Shown: positions 51,049 to 59,928 of the stretch, in pieces | How positions within the stretch are numbered: position 1 is the first letter of the stretch | Layout of the letters: the number at the start of each line of letters is the position of its first letter | From: Roseococcus pinisoli | GTDB lineage: Bacteria; Pseudomonadota; Alphaproteobacteria; Acetobacterales; Acetobacteraceae | DNA: 64,000 nucleotides | Direction of reading: 5' to 3' | NCBI RefSeq assembly: GCF_018413645.1 | Contig: NZ_JAHCDA010000002.1 | Span: 558,001 to 622,000 of the forward strand | Program-made: the position numbers and the translations under genes | The notes under the pieces: model-generated | What the model saw: only the letters and a program-made list of their open reading frames with translations | The model's database searches: none | Told to the model about the DNA's origin: nothing

Positions 51049-51764
51049 CAGAAAGTCTCCTTGTAGGGGCGCAGGTCGAGTTCCAACGTCCAGGCCGAGC
51101 GGTGCTGGCGATGGAGCTGCCAATAGGCCTCTGCGATGGCGTCGGTGTTCAGCAGCCCGTCCTCGCCGGCCGCCGCCACGCGCTCCGGCCGGCGCTGGCG
51201 CAGCCGCTCGCCGTCGATGCCGCCATCGATGACCGCATGCGCGACGTGCAGACCGAGGGGCCCGAGCTCACGCGCCGCCGATTGGGCGATGGCGCGCAGG
51301 CCCGCCTTGGCCGAGGCGAAGGCCGCGAAATTCGCCGCGCCCCGCAGGCTGGCGGTCGCGCCGGTGAAGATCAGTGTTCCGCGCCCCTTCGGAACCAGGC
51401 GCCGCGCAGCCTCCCGCCCCACCACGAAGCCACCCAGCGTGTTTGTGCGCCAGGCCTCTTCGAAGGTCTCGACGGAGATGTCGCGGAACGGCGTGCGAAT
51501 GTTCACACCGGCGTTGAAGACCACGATCTCTGGGTCTGCGGCGCGGTCGAAAAGCCTGGCGATCTCGAGGGAATCCGTCGCATCGGCGACGATGGCCTCG
51601 GCTGTCCCGCCAGCGGCCGTGATGCCCTCCACGACGGCGGCAAGCTTGTCCATCGTGCGGCCGGCAACGAGGACGCGATGGCCCTCGCGAGCAAAGCGGC
51701 GGGCGACGGCCGCGCCCAGCCCTTGTTCGGCGCCGACGCCGACGATGATCGCTTCGGTAACCAT
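51048..51764 (-). CDS. Short-chain dehydrogenase/reductase-fold protein lacking the catalytic Tyr
   Basis: A 238-residue Rossmann protein. The cofactor loop is IIVGVGAEQGLGAAVARRF. NAGVNIRTPF is the structural NAG motif. At the YxxxK position it reads FASAK, so the catalytic tyrosine is phenylalanine (F149) while K153 is kept. It may be a non-redox or regulatory member, or use another residue. ATG 51764 was chosen because the Rossmann strand begins there. It is the first gene of a two-gene operon with a Bug receptor. Confidence 0.85.
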   Translation of the reverse strand: MVTEAIIVGVGAEQGLGAAVARRFAREGHRVLVAGRTMDKLAAVVEGITAAGGTAEAIVADATDSLEIARLFDRAADPEIVVFNAGVNIRTPFRDISVETFEEAWRTNTLGGFVVGREAARRLVPKGRGTLIFTGATASLRGAANFAAFASAKAGLRAIAQSAARELGPLGLHVAHAVIDGGIDGERLRQRRPERVAAAGEDGLLNTDAIAEAYWQLHRQHRSAWTLELDLRPYKETF

Positions 51765-51879
51765 GTTGCAATGCAGCCTGCCCGGCATCGGGAGCTGATT
51801 CAAGTAACCCCCGACGGCATGACGTGGATTTTCCCAGGCATTGCCTTCACCGGCGCAAAATCCAGGCGTGCGCAGCTTT

Positions 51880-52746
51880 CTAGGCTACCGCTTCGGCCTC
51901 CGGCTCCAGGTCGACGCTGACCTCCAACTGATGCTCCCCGCCGCCCAGCAGCACGCCGCGCAAGGGGGATATGTCGGAGAAGTCCCGGCCCCAGGCCAAC
52001 ACGACATGCTCGTCCCGCACGACGATGCCGTTGGTGGGGTCGAGCTGCACCCATTCATCGCCGATCCAGGCAGAGACCCAGGCATGGGACTGGTCCGCCC
52101 CGCGCCGCCGCGCCTGGCCGGGCGGCGGCCGTGTCCGGACGTAGCCGGAGACATAGCGTGCCGGCAGGCCGAGCCCCCGCAGCCCTGCCAGCATGACCTG
52201 GCTGAAATCCTGGCAGACGCCGCGCCGCGTCCGCAGCACCTCGGAGATGGGCGTGGTGATGCTGGTCACGCCGGAGCGGAAGGCGAAGTCGCGCCCGAAG
52301 CGCGCATTGAGATCCAGCAGCCCCTCGAGCACCGGGCGGCCGGGAGGGAAGCTGGCGCCGGCATAGGCCGTCGCCTCGGCGATCAGCGGGATGGAAGGCG
52401 TGGGCAGCAGGAAATCCGCCGTGCCCGCGCAGGCCGTGGCCGTGGCGATCCATTCCCACGGCCTCGTATTCGCCGAAGCCGGCGGCGCGGGGAAATCCAC
52501 CTCCACCAGCGATTCGGCCGTCACCTCGAAGCTGTTATGGGGCGCCACGAGAAAGAGGCGCGCCGCGACATTGCCGAAATGGTCGTGCGTCTCGGTATGG
52601 TGGTCCGGCGCCGGCAGGCAAGCCAGGCGCGCCCAATGCACCCGCTGCCCGGGAAGGCTGCGCGGCTTGAGGTGCAGGAGATGGGAGGCGAGGTCCACCG
52701 GCTGGGCGTAGTCGTAGGCCGTCCGGTGGCGGAGACGGTAGATCAT
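51880..52746 (-). CDS. Transglutaminase-like cysteine protease family protein
   Basis: A 288-residue cytoplasmic protein. Residues 1-130 are the N-terminal bacterial transglutaminase-like beta domain (IYRLRHRTAYDYAQPVDLASHLLHLKPR). Residues ~150-260 are the transglutaminase core with Cys in RRGVCQDFSQVM, His in SHAWVSAWI and Asp in WVQLDPTNG. Family knowledge: such proteins accompany alpha-E and ATP-grasp genes and may act as peptide hydrolases or transferases. It is the third gene of the operon, 49 bases after the ATP-grasp gene. Confidence 0.88.
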   Translation of the reverse strand: MIYRLRHRTAYDYAQPVDLASHLLHLKPRSLPGQRVHWARLACLPAPDHHTETHDHFGNVAARLFLVAPHNSFEVTAESLVEVDFPAPPASANTRPWEWIATATACAGTADFLLPTPSIPLIAEATAYAGASFPPGRPVLEGLLDLNARFGRDFAFRSGVTSITTPISEVLRTRRGVCQDFSQVMLAGLRGLGLPARYVSGYVRTRPPPGQARRRGADQSHAWVSAWIGDEWVQLDPTNGIVVRDEHVVLAWGRDFSDISPLRGVLLGGGEHQLEVSVDLEPEAEAVA

Positions 52747-52795
52747 GCCCCACCATGCCGGATGCACGGCCGTGGCGCCACGCCGCGCGGCCGGT

Positions 52796-55255
52796 TCATG
52801 CCTCCAGGACGGCCGGTTCCCGCGTGTCCACGCCCACCGCATGCGTCTCGGAGAGCAGCGCGAAGTAGCGGCGGGCCAGACTGTCCGAGAGGTCGCCAAT
52901 GCCGGCCGCCATCTCGCGCAACAGGGGCGGAAGGTCCCGCGCCGCGGCCGCGGCCTGGTCCGGCGCGGCCAGGAGCAGGGCCGTGATGCCCTCGGCCTGG
53001 CCGAGCAGGCGCCCGGCTTCCTGGGCCGGCCCCTCCTCTTCCGCGAAGCCCGACACCTCGGCCAGGGCCGCGCGGATGCCGGCGAGCTGGAAGGCCAGCC
53101 CGCGCGGATTGGCCGGGTCCGCCAAGACGAGGTCCAGCGCCGGCGCCGGCTGCAGGACGGCGAGGTAGCGGCTGCGATAGGTGATGACGCTGTCGCAGAG
53201 CTCCAGCACCAGCCGCAATCCGGCCTCGATGCGGGCGGGCGGGCCGTCCAGCGCGACCGCGACCTCTGCCGCCACCGCCTGGGCGCGCTCCACACGACGC
53301 CCCAGCTCGAGGAAGAGCCGGGCGCCGCCCCGCACCATGTTCTCGGCAGCGATCCCGGCCACCGCATTGGCGAAACGCAGCGAGGGGATCAGCGCGCGGG
53401 CGAGTTCCGGCAGCTCGGCCGCCGGGGCACGCAGCGCTTCTTGCGCCTCACGCAGCGTCTGCTTGAGGGTCGCGTGCATATCGGCGGTCAGTCGGTCGCG
53501 GACGGCTTCCACCAAACCGCCGATACGCTCCAGCAGCCGCCGGACGGCCGGTCGCGCGGTGCGCTCCAGGCCATTGGCCAAGGGCATCAGGCTTCCCGCG
53601 CTGGGGCGCGCCTCCTCGTCGAGGAGATAGGCCTCCCGCAGGCAGGTCGTCAGCGTGGAGAGCTCGGCCAGCTCGCGCGCCAGCAGCGAGCCACGGCGGA
53701 GGCGCTGGATCGCGGCGCGCATCAACCGGGCCGCGCGGTCCAGGCGCTCGACGTAGCGGCCGAGCCAGAAGAGGTTATCCGCCACCCGCGACGGAATGGT
53801 GCCCGAGGTGCGCCGGATGGCCAGCGGCGGGCCGCTCCGCGCCGCGGGACCGATGATCGCCTCGGAAGGATCCGCCGGCACCCAGACGTCCTTGCACCAG
53901 CCGGCCGCCGGCAGCCGCCCCGTGAGCGCCATCCCCTCTGTCGCGACGCGCGCCACGCCGCCGGGCAGGACCTGCCATTGCGTCCCGTCCGAGACCGCAA
54001 AGAGGCGCAGCACAAAGGGGGTCGGCGTCAGGGTTGAGCCGACGAGGGAGGGCGCCACCGGCAGGAAGGGCAACGCGATCGCGGCCAGGCCGGCCGGCGG
54101 GCTCTCGGACGGGGGAAAGGCCGTCTCTGACGCACCTCCCTGCCCCGCCGGCCGAAAGCGCCAACTGCCGTAGCCCTCGGGCAGCGGCGGCACGGGCGCG
54201 CCCTGGGGCAGCCAATGCGTTGGCAGGGAGGGAAGCCGCAGGTTCTCGCCCAGCAGTTGGGGGCAAAGCCGCTCGAGAAAGGCGGCCAGCGCCGGGGCCT
54301 CGCCGAAGCCGCTGCCCGGCGCGTTCAGCAGCGTCAGGGCGCCATGCCGCACCGCGTCCAAAATGCCGGGGATGCCGCCGGCCGCATCGGCTTCCGGCTG
54401 GTCGAGGGGGTCGAGCGTCCCGGCATCGACGCGGGAAAGCACGAGGTCGACCGGCTGGAGCCCGGCCAGGGTCTTCAGGAAGAGCCTGCCCCCACGCATG
54501 GTGAGGTCGCCGGTCTCGACCAGCGCGCAGCCCAGCTCGCGGGAGAGGACCACATGCTCGAACCAATGCGGATCACGCGTGCCGGGCGAGAGCAGCGCCA
54601 TGGCGGGGTCGCGGCGCTCCTGCGGCGCCAGGCGGATCAGGGCCTCCTGCCAGAGCTCGAAGAAAGGGGAGAGGCCGCGCGGCTGGGCCGCGCCGAAGGC
54701 CTCGGCCATGGCCATGCTGTGCAGACGCCGGTTCTCCAGCAAGCGCCCGAGGCCTGAGCAGCGGCTCGTCCGGTCCTGCAGCACGGCCCAGCTGCCGTCG
54801 GGCCGGCGCAGCACGTCGGCGGCGTAGAGATGCAGCATGGGGCGGCGAGCCGGGCTCGAGCTGCGGCGCGCGCTGCGCAGGAAGGCGGGGCTGCCGAAGA
54901 CCAGCGGCGCGGGAATATGGCCCGCGGCGAGCAGTTCCTGCGGGCCGTAGATATCGGCCAGGACCGCATCGATCAGCCGCGCGCGCTGGGCCAGGCCGGC
55001 GGCCAGCTCGTCGAACTCCTCGGCCATGATCGGCAGGGGGACTGGGTCGAGCTTCCACGTCGCATCCGCGGCGCCGGGCAGCAGCGAGGCCACGCCGTCA
55101 TCGGCCATCGCCCGCGCGAGCCGCTCGCCGCGCTCGGCCAGCGCCGGCCGCCCCAGGCTGCCGATGATACCCATGAGCGCGCGCCAGTGCCCGCGGATGC
55201 GGCCGGCGCCCGAGACCATCTCGTCCGGCCCGCCGACCAGGAGGTCAGTCATCAT
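52796..55255 (-). CDS. Circularly permuted ATP-grasp fused to an alpha-E domain
   Basis: An 819-residue fusion. Residues ~1-470 are a circularly permuted type-2 ATP-grasp ligase (DUF404/DUF407 type): FDELAAGLAQRARLIDAVLADIYGPQELLAAGHIP, LHLYAADVLRRPDGSWAVLQDRTSRCSGLG, then DPHWFEHVVLSRELGCALVE. Residues ~485-819 are the all-helical alpha-E domain (DUF403; VADNLFWLGRYVERLDRAARLMRAA). These are separate genes in many genomes. ATP-grasp enzymes form amide bonds with ATP. The start overlaps the upstream gene by up to 11 bases (ATG 55255 or 55252). It is probably the central synthetase of this cluster. Confidence 0.9.
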   Translation of the reverse strand: MMTDLLVGGPDEMVSGAGRIRGHWRALMGIIGSLGRPALAERGERLARAMADDGVASLLPGAADATWKLDPVPLPIMAEEFDELAAGLAQRARLIDAVLADIYGPQELLAAGHIPAPLVFGSPAFLRSARRSSSPARRPMLHLYAADVLRRPDGSWAVLQDRTSRCSGLGRLLENRRLHSMAMAEAFGAAQPRGLSPFFELWQEALIRLAPQERRDPAMALLSPGTRDPHWFEHVVLSRELGCALVETGDLTMRGGRLFLKTLAGLQPVDLVLSRVDAGTLDPLDQPEADAAGGIPGILDAVRHGALTLLNAPGSGFGEAPALAAFLERLCPQLLGENLRLPSLPTHWLPQGAPVPPLPEGYGSWRFRPAGQGGASETAFPPSESPPAGLAAIALPFLPVAPSLVGSTLTPTPFVLRLFAVSDGTQWQVLPGGVARVATEGMALTGRLPAAGWCKDVWVPADPSEAIIGPAARSGPPLAIRRTSGTIPSRVADNLFWLGRYVERLDRAARLMRAAIQRLRRGSLLARELAELSTLTTCLREAYLLDEEARPSAGSLMPLANGLERTARPAVRRLLERIGGLVEAVRDRLTADMHATLKQTLREAQEALRAPAAELPELARALIPSLRFANAVAGIAAENMVRGGARLFLELGRRVERAQAVAAEVAVALDGPPARIEAGLRLVLELCDSVITYRSRYLAVLQPAPALDLVLADPANPRGLAFQLAGIRAALAEVSGFAEEEGPAQEAGRLLGQAEGITALLLAAPDQAAAAARDLPPLLREMAAGIGDLSDSLARRYFALLSETHAVGVDTREPAVLEA

Positions 55256-58200
55256 GCCGTGCCTGGCCGGCGAAGGCCCGCAGATCGAGCGTGCAGGGAT
55301 GTTCGAGACTGCGCTCCGGCTCTGCCAGGGACTGCGGCCCGGCCCGGTGGCCGAAGGGGATGAAGCGTGAGCGACGGCGCGCCTCGGCCGCATTGGCGTT
55401 CACTGGGAAGCTGTCATAGGCCATGCCGCCGGGATGCACGACCTCATGGGTGAGGCCGCCCAGGGAACGGCCGGACCATCGGTCATGCACGTCGAGAATT
55501 AGGGGCCCCTGGGCCCGGATCGTCGGATGCAGGGCGGAGGGCGGGTCCCAGGCCTTGAAGCGGATGCCGGCCACGAACTCTCCGGCGCGGCCGGTGGGCT
55601 GCAGGGGCACCGCGACGCCGTTGGCGGCCAGAAGGAAGCGCTCGGGCACCCAGTTGGTCACCTTCGCCTGAACGCGCTCGATGCTGCTGTCGACATAGCG
55701 GACCGTGCCGCCCGAGGTCTGCTCCTCGCCGAGAACGTGCCAGGGTTCCAGCGCCGCGCGCAGCTCGACCTCCATGGAGCCCAGGGAGATCTGGCCGATC
55801 TGCGGGAAGCGGAACTCCAGATGCGGCGCGAACCATTCGCGCTCCAGCGGGAAACCAAGCTGGCCGAGCTCCTCGAGCGCGCCGAAGAAATCCTCGGCGA
55901 CGTGGTGCGGCAGCATGAAGCGGTCATGCAGGCTCGTGCCCCAGCGCGTCAGCGGCCGGCGATAGGGCGCCTTCCAGAAGGCGGCGAGCGCCGAGCGCAT
56001 GAGCAGCATCTGCGCAAGGCTCATCTGCGGATGCGGCGGCATCTCGAAGGCCCGGAACTCGACCAGGCCGCGGCGGCCGCTGGACGAGCCGGGATCGTAC
56101 ATCTTGTCGATGCAGAATTCCGTCCGGTGCGTATTGCCCGTCATGTCGGCCAGGAGGTTGCGGAACAGCCGGTCGGTCATCCAGGGCGGCGGCGTGCCCT
56201 CCACCCGATCGAGCTCCCCGAAGGCGATCTCCAATTCACGCAGCGCGTCCATCCGGGCCTCGTCCACGCGCGGATGCTGGCTGGTCGGGCCGATGAAGAG
56301 TCCGCTGAAGAGGAAGCTGAGCGACGGGTGGTTGTGCCAGAAGGAGACCAGGCTGCGCAGCAGGTCCGGCCGCCGGAGAAAGGGGCTGTCCTCCGCGCGG
56401 GCGGCGCCCATGACGACATGGTTGCCCCCGCCCGTGCCGACATGCCGGCCGTCGAGCATGAACTTTTCCGTGGCGAGGCCGATCTGCCGTGCCTCCTCGT
56501 AGAGCTGGCCGGTGCGCTCCACCATCTGCGGCCAGGAATGCGCGGGATGGACGTTCACCTCGATCACCCCGGGATCGGGCGTGACGGAGAAGCTCGGCAG
56601 GCGCGGATCCTCGGGCGGCGGATAGCCTTCCAGGATCACCTTCTGGCCCGTCGCCTCGGCCGTGTCCTCCACGGCTGCGACGAGGGAAAGCCAATCCTCC
56701 AGATGGGTGAGCGGCGGGAAGAAGACGTGGATATGCCCTCCCCGCGGCTCCACGCAGAGCGCGGTGCGGGGCGAGACGGGATCTTCCTTGGCGGCTGGCG
56801 GGGCGGCGGGAGACAGCTGCCGCTGCGCGCCCGCGATGTCCTTCACGATCGGCGGGACCGGGCGAAGCTGCTCCCTTGTCGGGAGCGGCCCCTCCGTCTC
56901 CTTCGTAAAGGGGTCGGGCTCGGGCTGGGCCTCCTTCGCGCGCTCGGCCGGATCGATCCAGGGCAGCGAAGCGAGCGGCAGGCGCAGGCCCATGGGCGCA
57001 TCGCCTGGCGTCAGGAACAGCGTATCCTCGCGGAGGAACCAGCGCCCGGACTGCCAGCGGCGCTCGCCGGCCCGGGCTACGCGATGGAGCGGCAGCACCC
57101 ATCCGACAGCCCCGGCCAGCCCCTCGCGGTACAGGCGCGCGAAGCGGGCGCGCTCCAACGGATCGCCCAGCCTGCTCTCCTCGGCGACGACATTGGCCGG
57201 CAGCCGGCCCTCCCGCCAGAGGTAATAATGGACATCCTCATGGGCGGGCCGCAACAGCTCCGCCGGCACCTGGAGGCGCTGGGCCAAGCCTTTGCCGAAG
57301 GCCTCGGCTTCCGCCGCGGTGGCCCGGCCCTCGTCATCGTCCGAGGCGAGCAGGGCGGGGTTGCGCCACACCGCCTCGCCATCCGTGCGCCAATGGGCGG
57401 ATAGCGCGAAGCGGGGCAGCGGTTCGCCGGGATATTGCTTGCCCTGGCCGGTATGAAGGGCGGCGCCCTTGGCCCAGAGCGGCAGCAGACGGCGCAGCAA
57501 CCGCCCGGCATAGGCGCGCTTGGTCGGCCCCAGGGCGTCGGTGTTCCATTCGGCCGCATCCGGATCCGCCGCGGCGACGAAGGTGGGCTCCCCACCCATG
57601 GTCAGGCGCATGTCCTGCGCGCGGATGGCCTCGTCCACGCGGGTACCGGCGGCCTCGATCGCCTCCCAGACCGCGGGGGCATAGGGCTTGGTGACACGCG
57701 GCGTCTCACGCAGGCGCGTCACCGTCATCTCGAAGCCGAATTCAGTCTCCGCCTTCTCGACGAGACCCGAGATGGGCGCGGCCGATTGCGGCTCCGGCGT
57801 CGCGGCGAGCGGGATATGCCCCTCGCCCGCCATCATGCCGGAGGTCGCGTCGAGCCCGACCCAGCCGGCGCCGGGCAGATAGACCTCGGCCCAGGCGTGC
57901 AGGTCGGTGAAATCGGTCGTCGGGCCCTCGGCGCCGCCGTCGACCGGCTTCTGGTCGGCCACCAGCTGGATGAGGTAGCCCGAGCAGAAGCGCGCGGCCA
58001 GGCCCAGATGGCGCAGCGCCTGGACCAGCAGCCAGGCGGAATCCCGGCAGGAGCCCCTGCCCTCGTTCAGCGTGTGCTCCGGCTCCCAGACGCCAGGCTC
58101 CAGCCGCACGATATAGGCGATGCGCGACTGCACGAGCTGGTTGACCGCCACCAGCATGTCCACCACGCGCTGCCTGTGCCGCGGGATCTGCGCGAGCAGC

Positions 58201-58586
58201 GCCTGGAGCAGCGGCCCCGTGGGCTCGAGGCGGCGAAAGGGCGCGAGCTCCTGGTCCAGGACGGGATCGTAGGCAAAGGGATAGTGCTCGGCCTCGGGCT
58301 CCAGGAAGAAGTCGAAGGGGTTGATGGCCGCCATGTCGGCGACGAGATCAACCGTCACCTCGAAACGCGTGACCCGCTCGGGAAAGACCACGCGGGCCTG
58401 AAAATTGCCCTGCGGGTCCTGCTGCCAGTTGATGAAGTTCGGCCGGGGCTCGACCTTCAGCGAATAGGCAAGGACCGGCGTGCGCGCATGGGGCGCGGGT
58501 CGGAGCCGGATGGTCTGTGGCCCCAGGGTTACGGCGCGGTCGTAGGAATAGCTGGTCTTGTGCGTGAGGGCGACGTGGATGGACAT
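55245..58586 (-). CDS. Transglutaminase-like protein fused to DUF2126 putative amidoligase
   Basis: A 1113-residue protein. Residues 1-300 are a transglutaminase module ([31 protein letters not shown]; catalytic Cys in [12 protein letters not shown], His in [11 protein letters not shown], Asp in WVGLDAT). From ~residue 330 the DUF2126 region ([50 protein letters not shown] stretch, [16 protein letters not shown]) resembles glutamine-synthetase-like COOH-NH2 ligases. It has no signal peptide. ATG 58586 was chosen because it directly precedes the transglutaminase fold. It is the first gene of the operon, divergent from an aminotransferase. Confidence 0.9.
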   Translation of the reverse strand: MSIHVALTHKTSYSYDRAVTLGPQTIRLRPAPHARTPVLAYSLKVEPRPNFINWQQDPQGNFQARVVFPERVTRFEVTVDLVADMAAINPFDFFLEPEAEHYPFAYDPVLDQELAPFRRLEPTGPLLQALLAQIPRHRQRVVDMLVAVNQLVQSRIAYIVRLEPGVWEPEHTLNEGRGSCRDSAWLLVQALRHLGLAARFCSGYLIQLVADQKPVDGGAEGPTTDFTDLHAWAEVYLPGAGWVGLDATSGMMAGEGHIPLAATPEPQSAAPISGLVEKAETEFGFEMTVTRLRETPRVTKPYAPAVWEAIEAAGTRVDEAIRAQDMRLTMGGEPTFVAAADPDAAEWNTDALGPTKRAYAGRLLRRLLPLWAKGAALHTGQGKQYPGEPLPRFALSAHWRTDGEAVWRNPALLASDDDEGRATAAEAEAFGKGLAQRLQVPAELLRPAHEDVHYYLWREGRLPANVVAEESRLGDPLERARFARLYREGLAGAVGWVLPLHRVARAGERRWQSGRWFLREDTLFLTPGDAPMGLRLPLASLPWIDPAERAKEAQPEPDPFTKETEGPLPTREQLRPVPPIVKDIAGAQRQLSPAAPPAAKEDPVSPRTALCVEPRGGHIHVFFPPLTHLEDWLSLVAAVEDTAEATGQKVILEGYPPPEDPRLPSFSVTPDPGVIEVNVHPAHSWPQMVERTGQLYEEARQIGLATEKFMLDGRHVGTGGGNHVVMGAARAEDSPFLRRPDLLRSLVSFWHNHPSLSFLFSGLFIGPTSQHPRVDEARMDALRELEIAFGELDRVEGTPPPWMTDRLFRNLLADMTGNTHRTEFCIDKMYDPGSSSGRRGLVEFRAFEMPPHPQMSLAQMLLMRSALAAFWKAPYRRPLTRWGTSLHDRFMLPHHVAEDFFGALEELGQLGFPLEREWFAPHLEFRFPQIGQISLGSMEVELRAALEPWHVLGEEQTSGGTVRYVDSSIERVQAKVTNWVPERFLLAANGVAVPLQPTGRAGEFVAGIRFKAWDPPSALHPTIRAQGPLILDVHDRWSGRSLGGLTHEVVHPGGMAYDSFPVNANAAEARRRSRFIPFGHRAGPQSLAEPERSLEHPCTLDLRAFAGQARHDD

Positions 58587-58693
58587 GCGCGGCCGATATC
58601 CCTGCAGCAAGGTTCCGCCGACTATAGGCACGTTCTTGCTGCACTGCACCGACCGGATTGCCTGATTCCGGCGGCAGCCCCCATGCTGGCGGC

Positions 58694-59773
58694 ATGCAGC
58701 CCCTCTTCCCCCTCGACGACTTCCACATCACCCCCGGCGTCGCGCATCTCTGCGCGGGCGGGAAGACGCCGGCCCTGCGCAGCGCGGCCGATGCCGTCGT
58801 CCGCTACCTTGCCGACAAATCGGAGGGGCCGACCGGCGACGTCCGGCAGGAGGAGGAGATCCTCGGCCTGCGCCGGCGGCTCGCGGCCTCCTGGCGCTGC
58901 GGCGTGGAGGATATCGGCCTCGTCTCCTCGGTGGCCGAGGGCGTGGCCATGCTCGCCGGAAGCCTCGACTGGCGTGAGGGCGACGAGGTCGTGGTGCCCG
59001 ACATCGAATACCCCTCCCTGGCCGCCCCCTTCGCCCTGCAACCGGGCGTGACGCTGCGCGTGGCGGAGGGCGCCGGCGGGATCGCCGCTGTCGTGACGCC
59101 GCGCACGCGGGTCATCGCCGTCAGCAGCACCAGCTTCCTCAATGCCGAGCGCGCGGACCTGCCGGCCCTGCGCGCCCTGGCCGATCGCACGGGCGCGCTG
59201 CTCGTGGTGGACCACACGCAGTCGGCCGGCTGGATGCCCATCGAGGCCTCCCTCGCCGACTTCGCCTTCGCCGCGAGCTACAAGTGGCTGCTCGGCATCT
59301 CGGGCATCGCCGTCGCCTACTGGAATCGCGCGCGGCAGCCGGGCTGGGCGCCGCGCAGCGCCGGCTGGTACTCCATGGCGAGCCAGGCCCGGCCCGACTG
59401 GCGCGAGCCCATCGGTCTCGTGCCTTCGGCGATGCGCTTCTGCCGCGGCAATCCCAATCACGCCGGCGTCTACGTGCTGAACGCCGCGCTCGACTACCTG
59501 GAGGCGCATCCCGGGGTGGAAGCGCATGTGACGGGCCTCGCCCGGGAGCTTCGGCGTCGGTGCCTGGAGGCGCAGCTGCCGATGATGACGCCCGAGCGGC
59601 ACGGCGCCAGCGTCTGCCTGCCGCATCCCAGGGCGGCGGAAGCGGTGCGCGCGCTGGAGAGCCAGGGCATCCTGACCTGGAACGGCCGAGGCCGCATCCG
59701 GGTGAGCTTCCACGGCTACAATGACGGGCGCGACGTAGAGCGCGCCTTCGAGGGGCTGCTCGCCGTTTTCTGA
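58694..59773 (+). CDS. Class V (NifS-like) PLP-dependent aminotransferase
   Basis: A 359-residue PLP enzyme of the class V fold, which includes isopenicillin epimerase, kynureninase and cysteine desulfurase types. VSSTSFLNAERADLPALRALADRTGALLVVDHTQSAGWMPI holds the PLP-binding aspartate, and AASYKWLLGISGIA gives the Schiff-base lysine K197. There is no desulfurase cysteine loop. ATG 58694 gives the normal length. It is divergent, 107 bases from the amidoligase operon, and could supply or process an amino-acid-like building block; that link is inference. Confidence 0.88.
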   Translation: MQPLFPLDDFHITPGVAHLCAGGKTPALRSAADAVVRYLADKSEGPTGDVRQEEEILGLRRRLAASWRCGVEDIGLVSSVAEGVAMLAGSLDWREGDEVVVPDIEYPSLAAPFALQPGVTLRVAEGAGGIAAVVTPRTRVIAVSSTSFLNAERADLPALRALADRTGALLVVDHTQSAGWMPIEASLADFAFAASYKWLLGISGIAVAYWNRARQPGWAPRSAGWYSMASQARPDWREPIGLVPSAMRFCRGNPNHAGVYVLNAALDYLEAHPGVEAHVTGLARELRRRCLEAQLPMMTPERHGASVCLPHPRAAEAVRALESQGILTWNGRGRIRVSFHGYNDGRDVERAFEGLLAVF

Positions 59774-59801
59774 CCGCTGCCCGCCTTCCATTTCGCTGGC
59801 G

Positions 59802-59827
59802 GAATGCCGAACCCTCTTTCGGCATTC
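59802..59827 (+). terminator. Terminator after the aminotransferase gene
   Basis: GAATGCCGAA-CCCTCT-TTCGGCATTC is a perfect 10-bp stem 28 bases past the stop codon, without a T-run. Confidence 0.6.
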
Positions 59828-59928
59828 GCGGTTTGCCTGCGTCGCTCATCCGGCTATGACCGCGCCACGTTCACGAACGGCCGGCGGCAAGGTCTGGTCG
59901 AAGCATCAAAATGGGGAGTGGGAAACGT

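Noticed and set aside
51880-59773. Complete Anbu (proteasome-like) system
   Set aside because: Alpha-E, ATP-grasp and transglutaminase parts are present, but no Ntn-hydrolase gene with a catalytic N-terminal Ser/Thr motif is encoded nearby.
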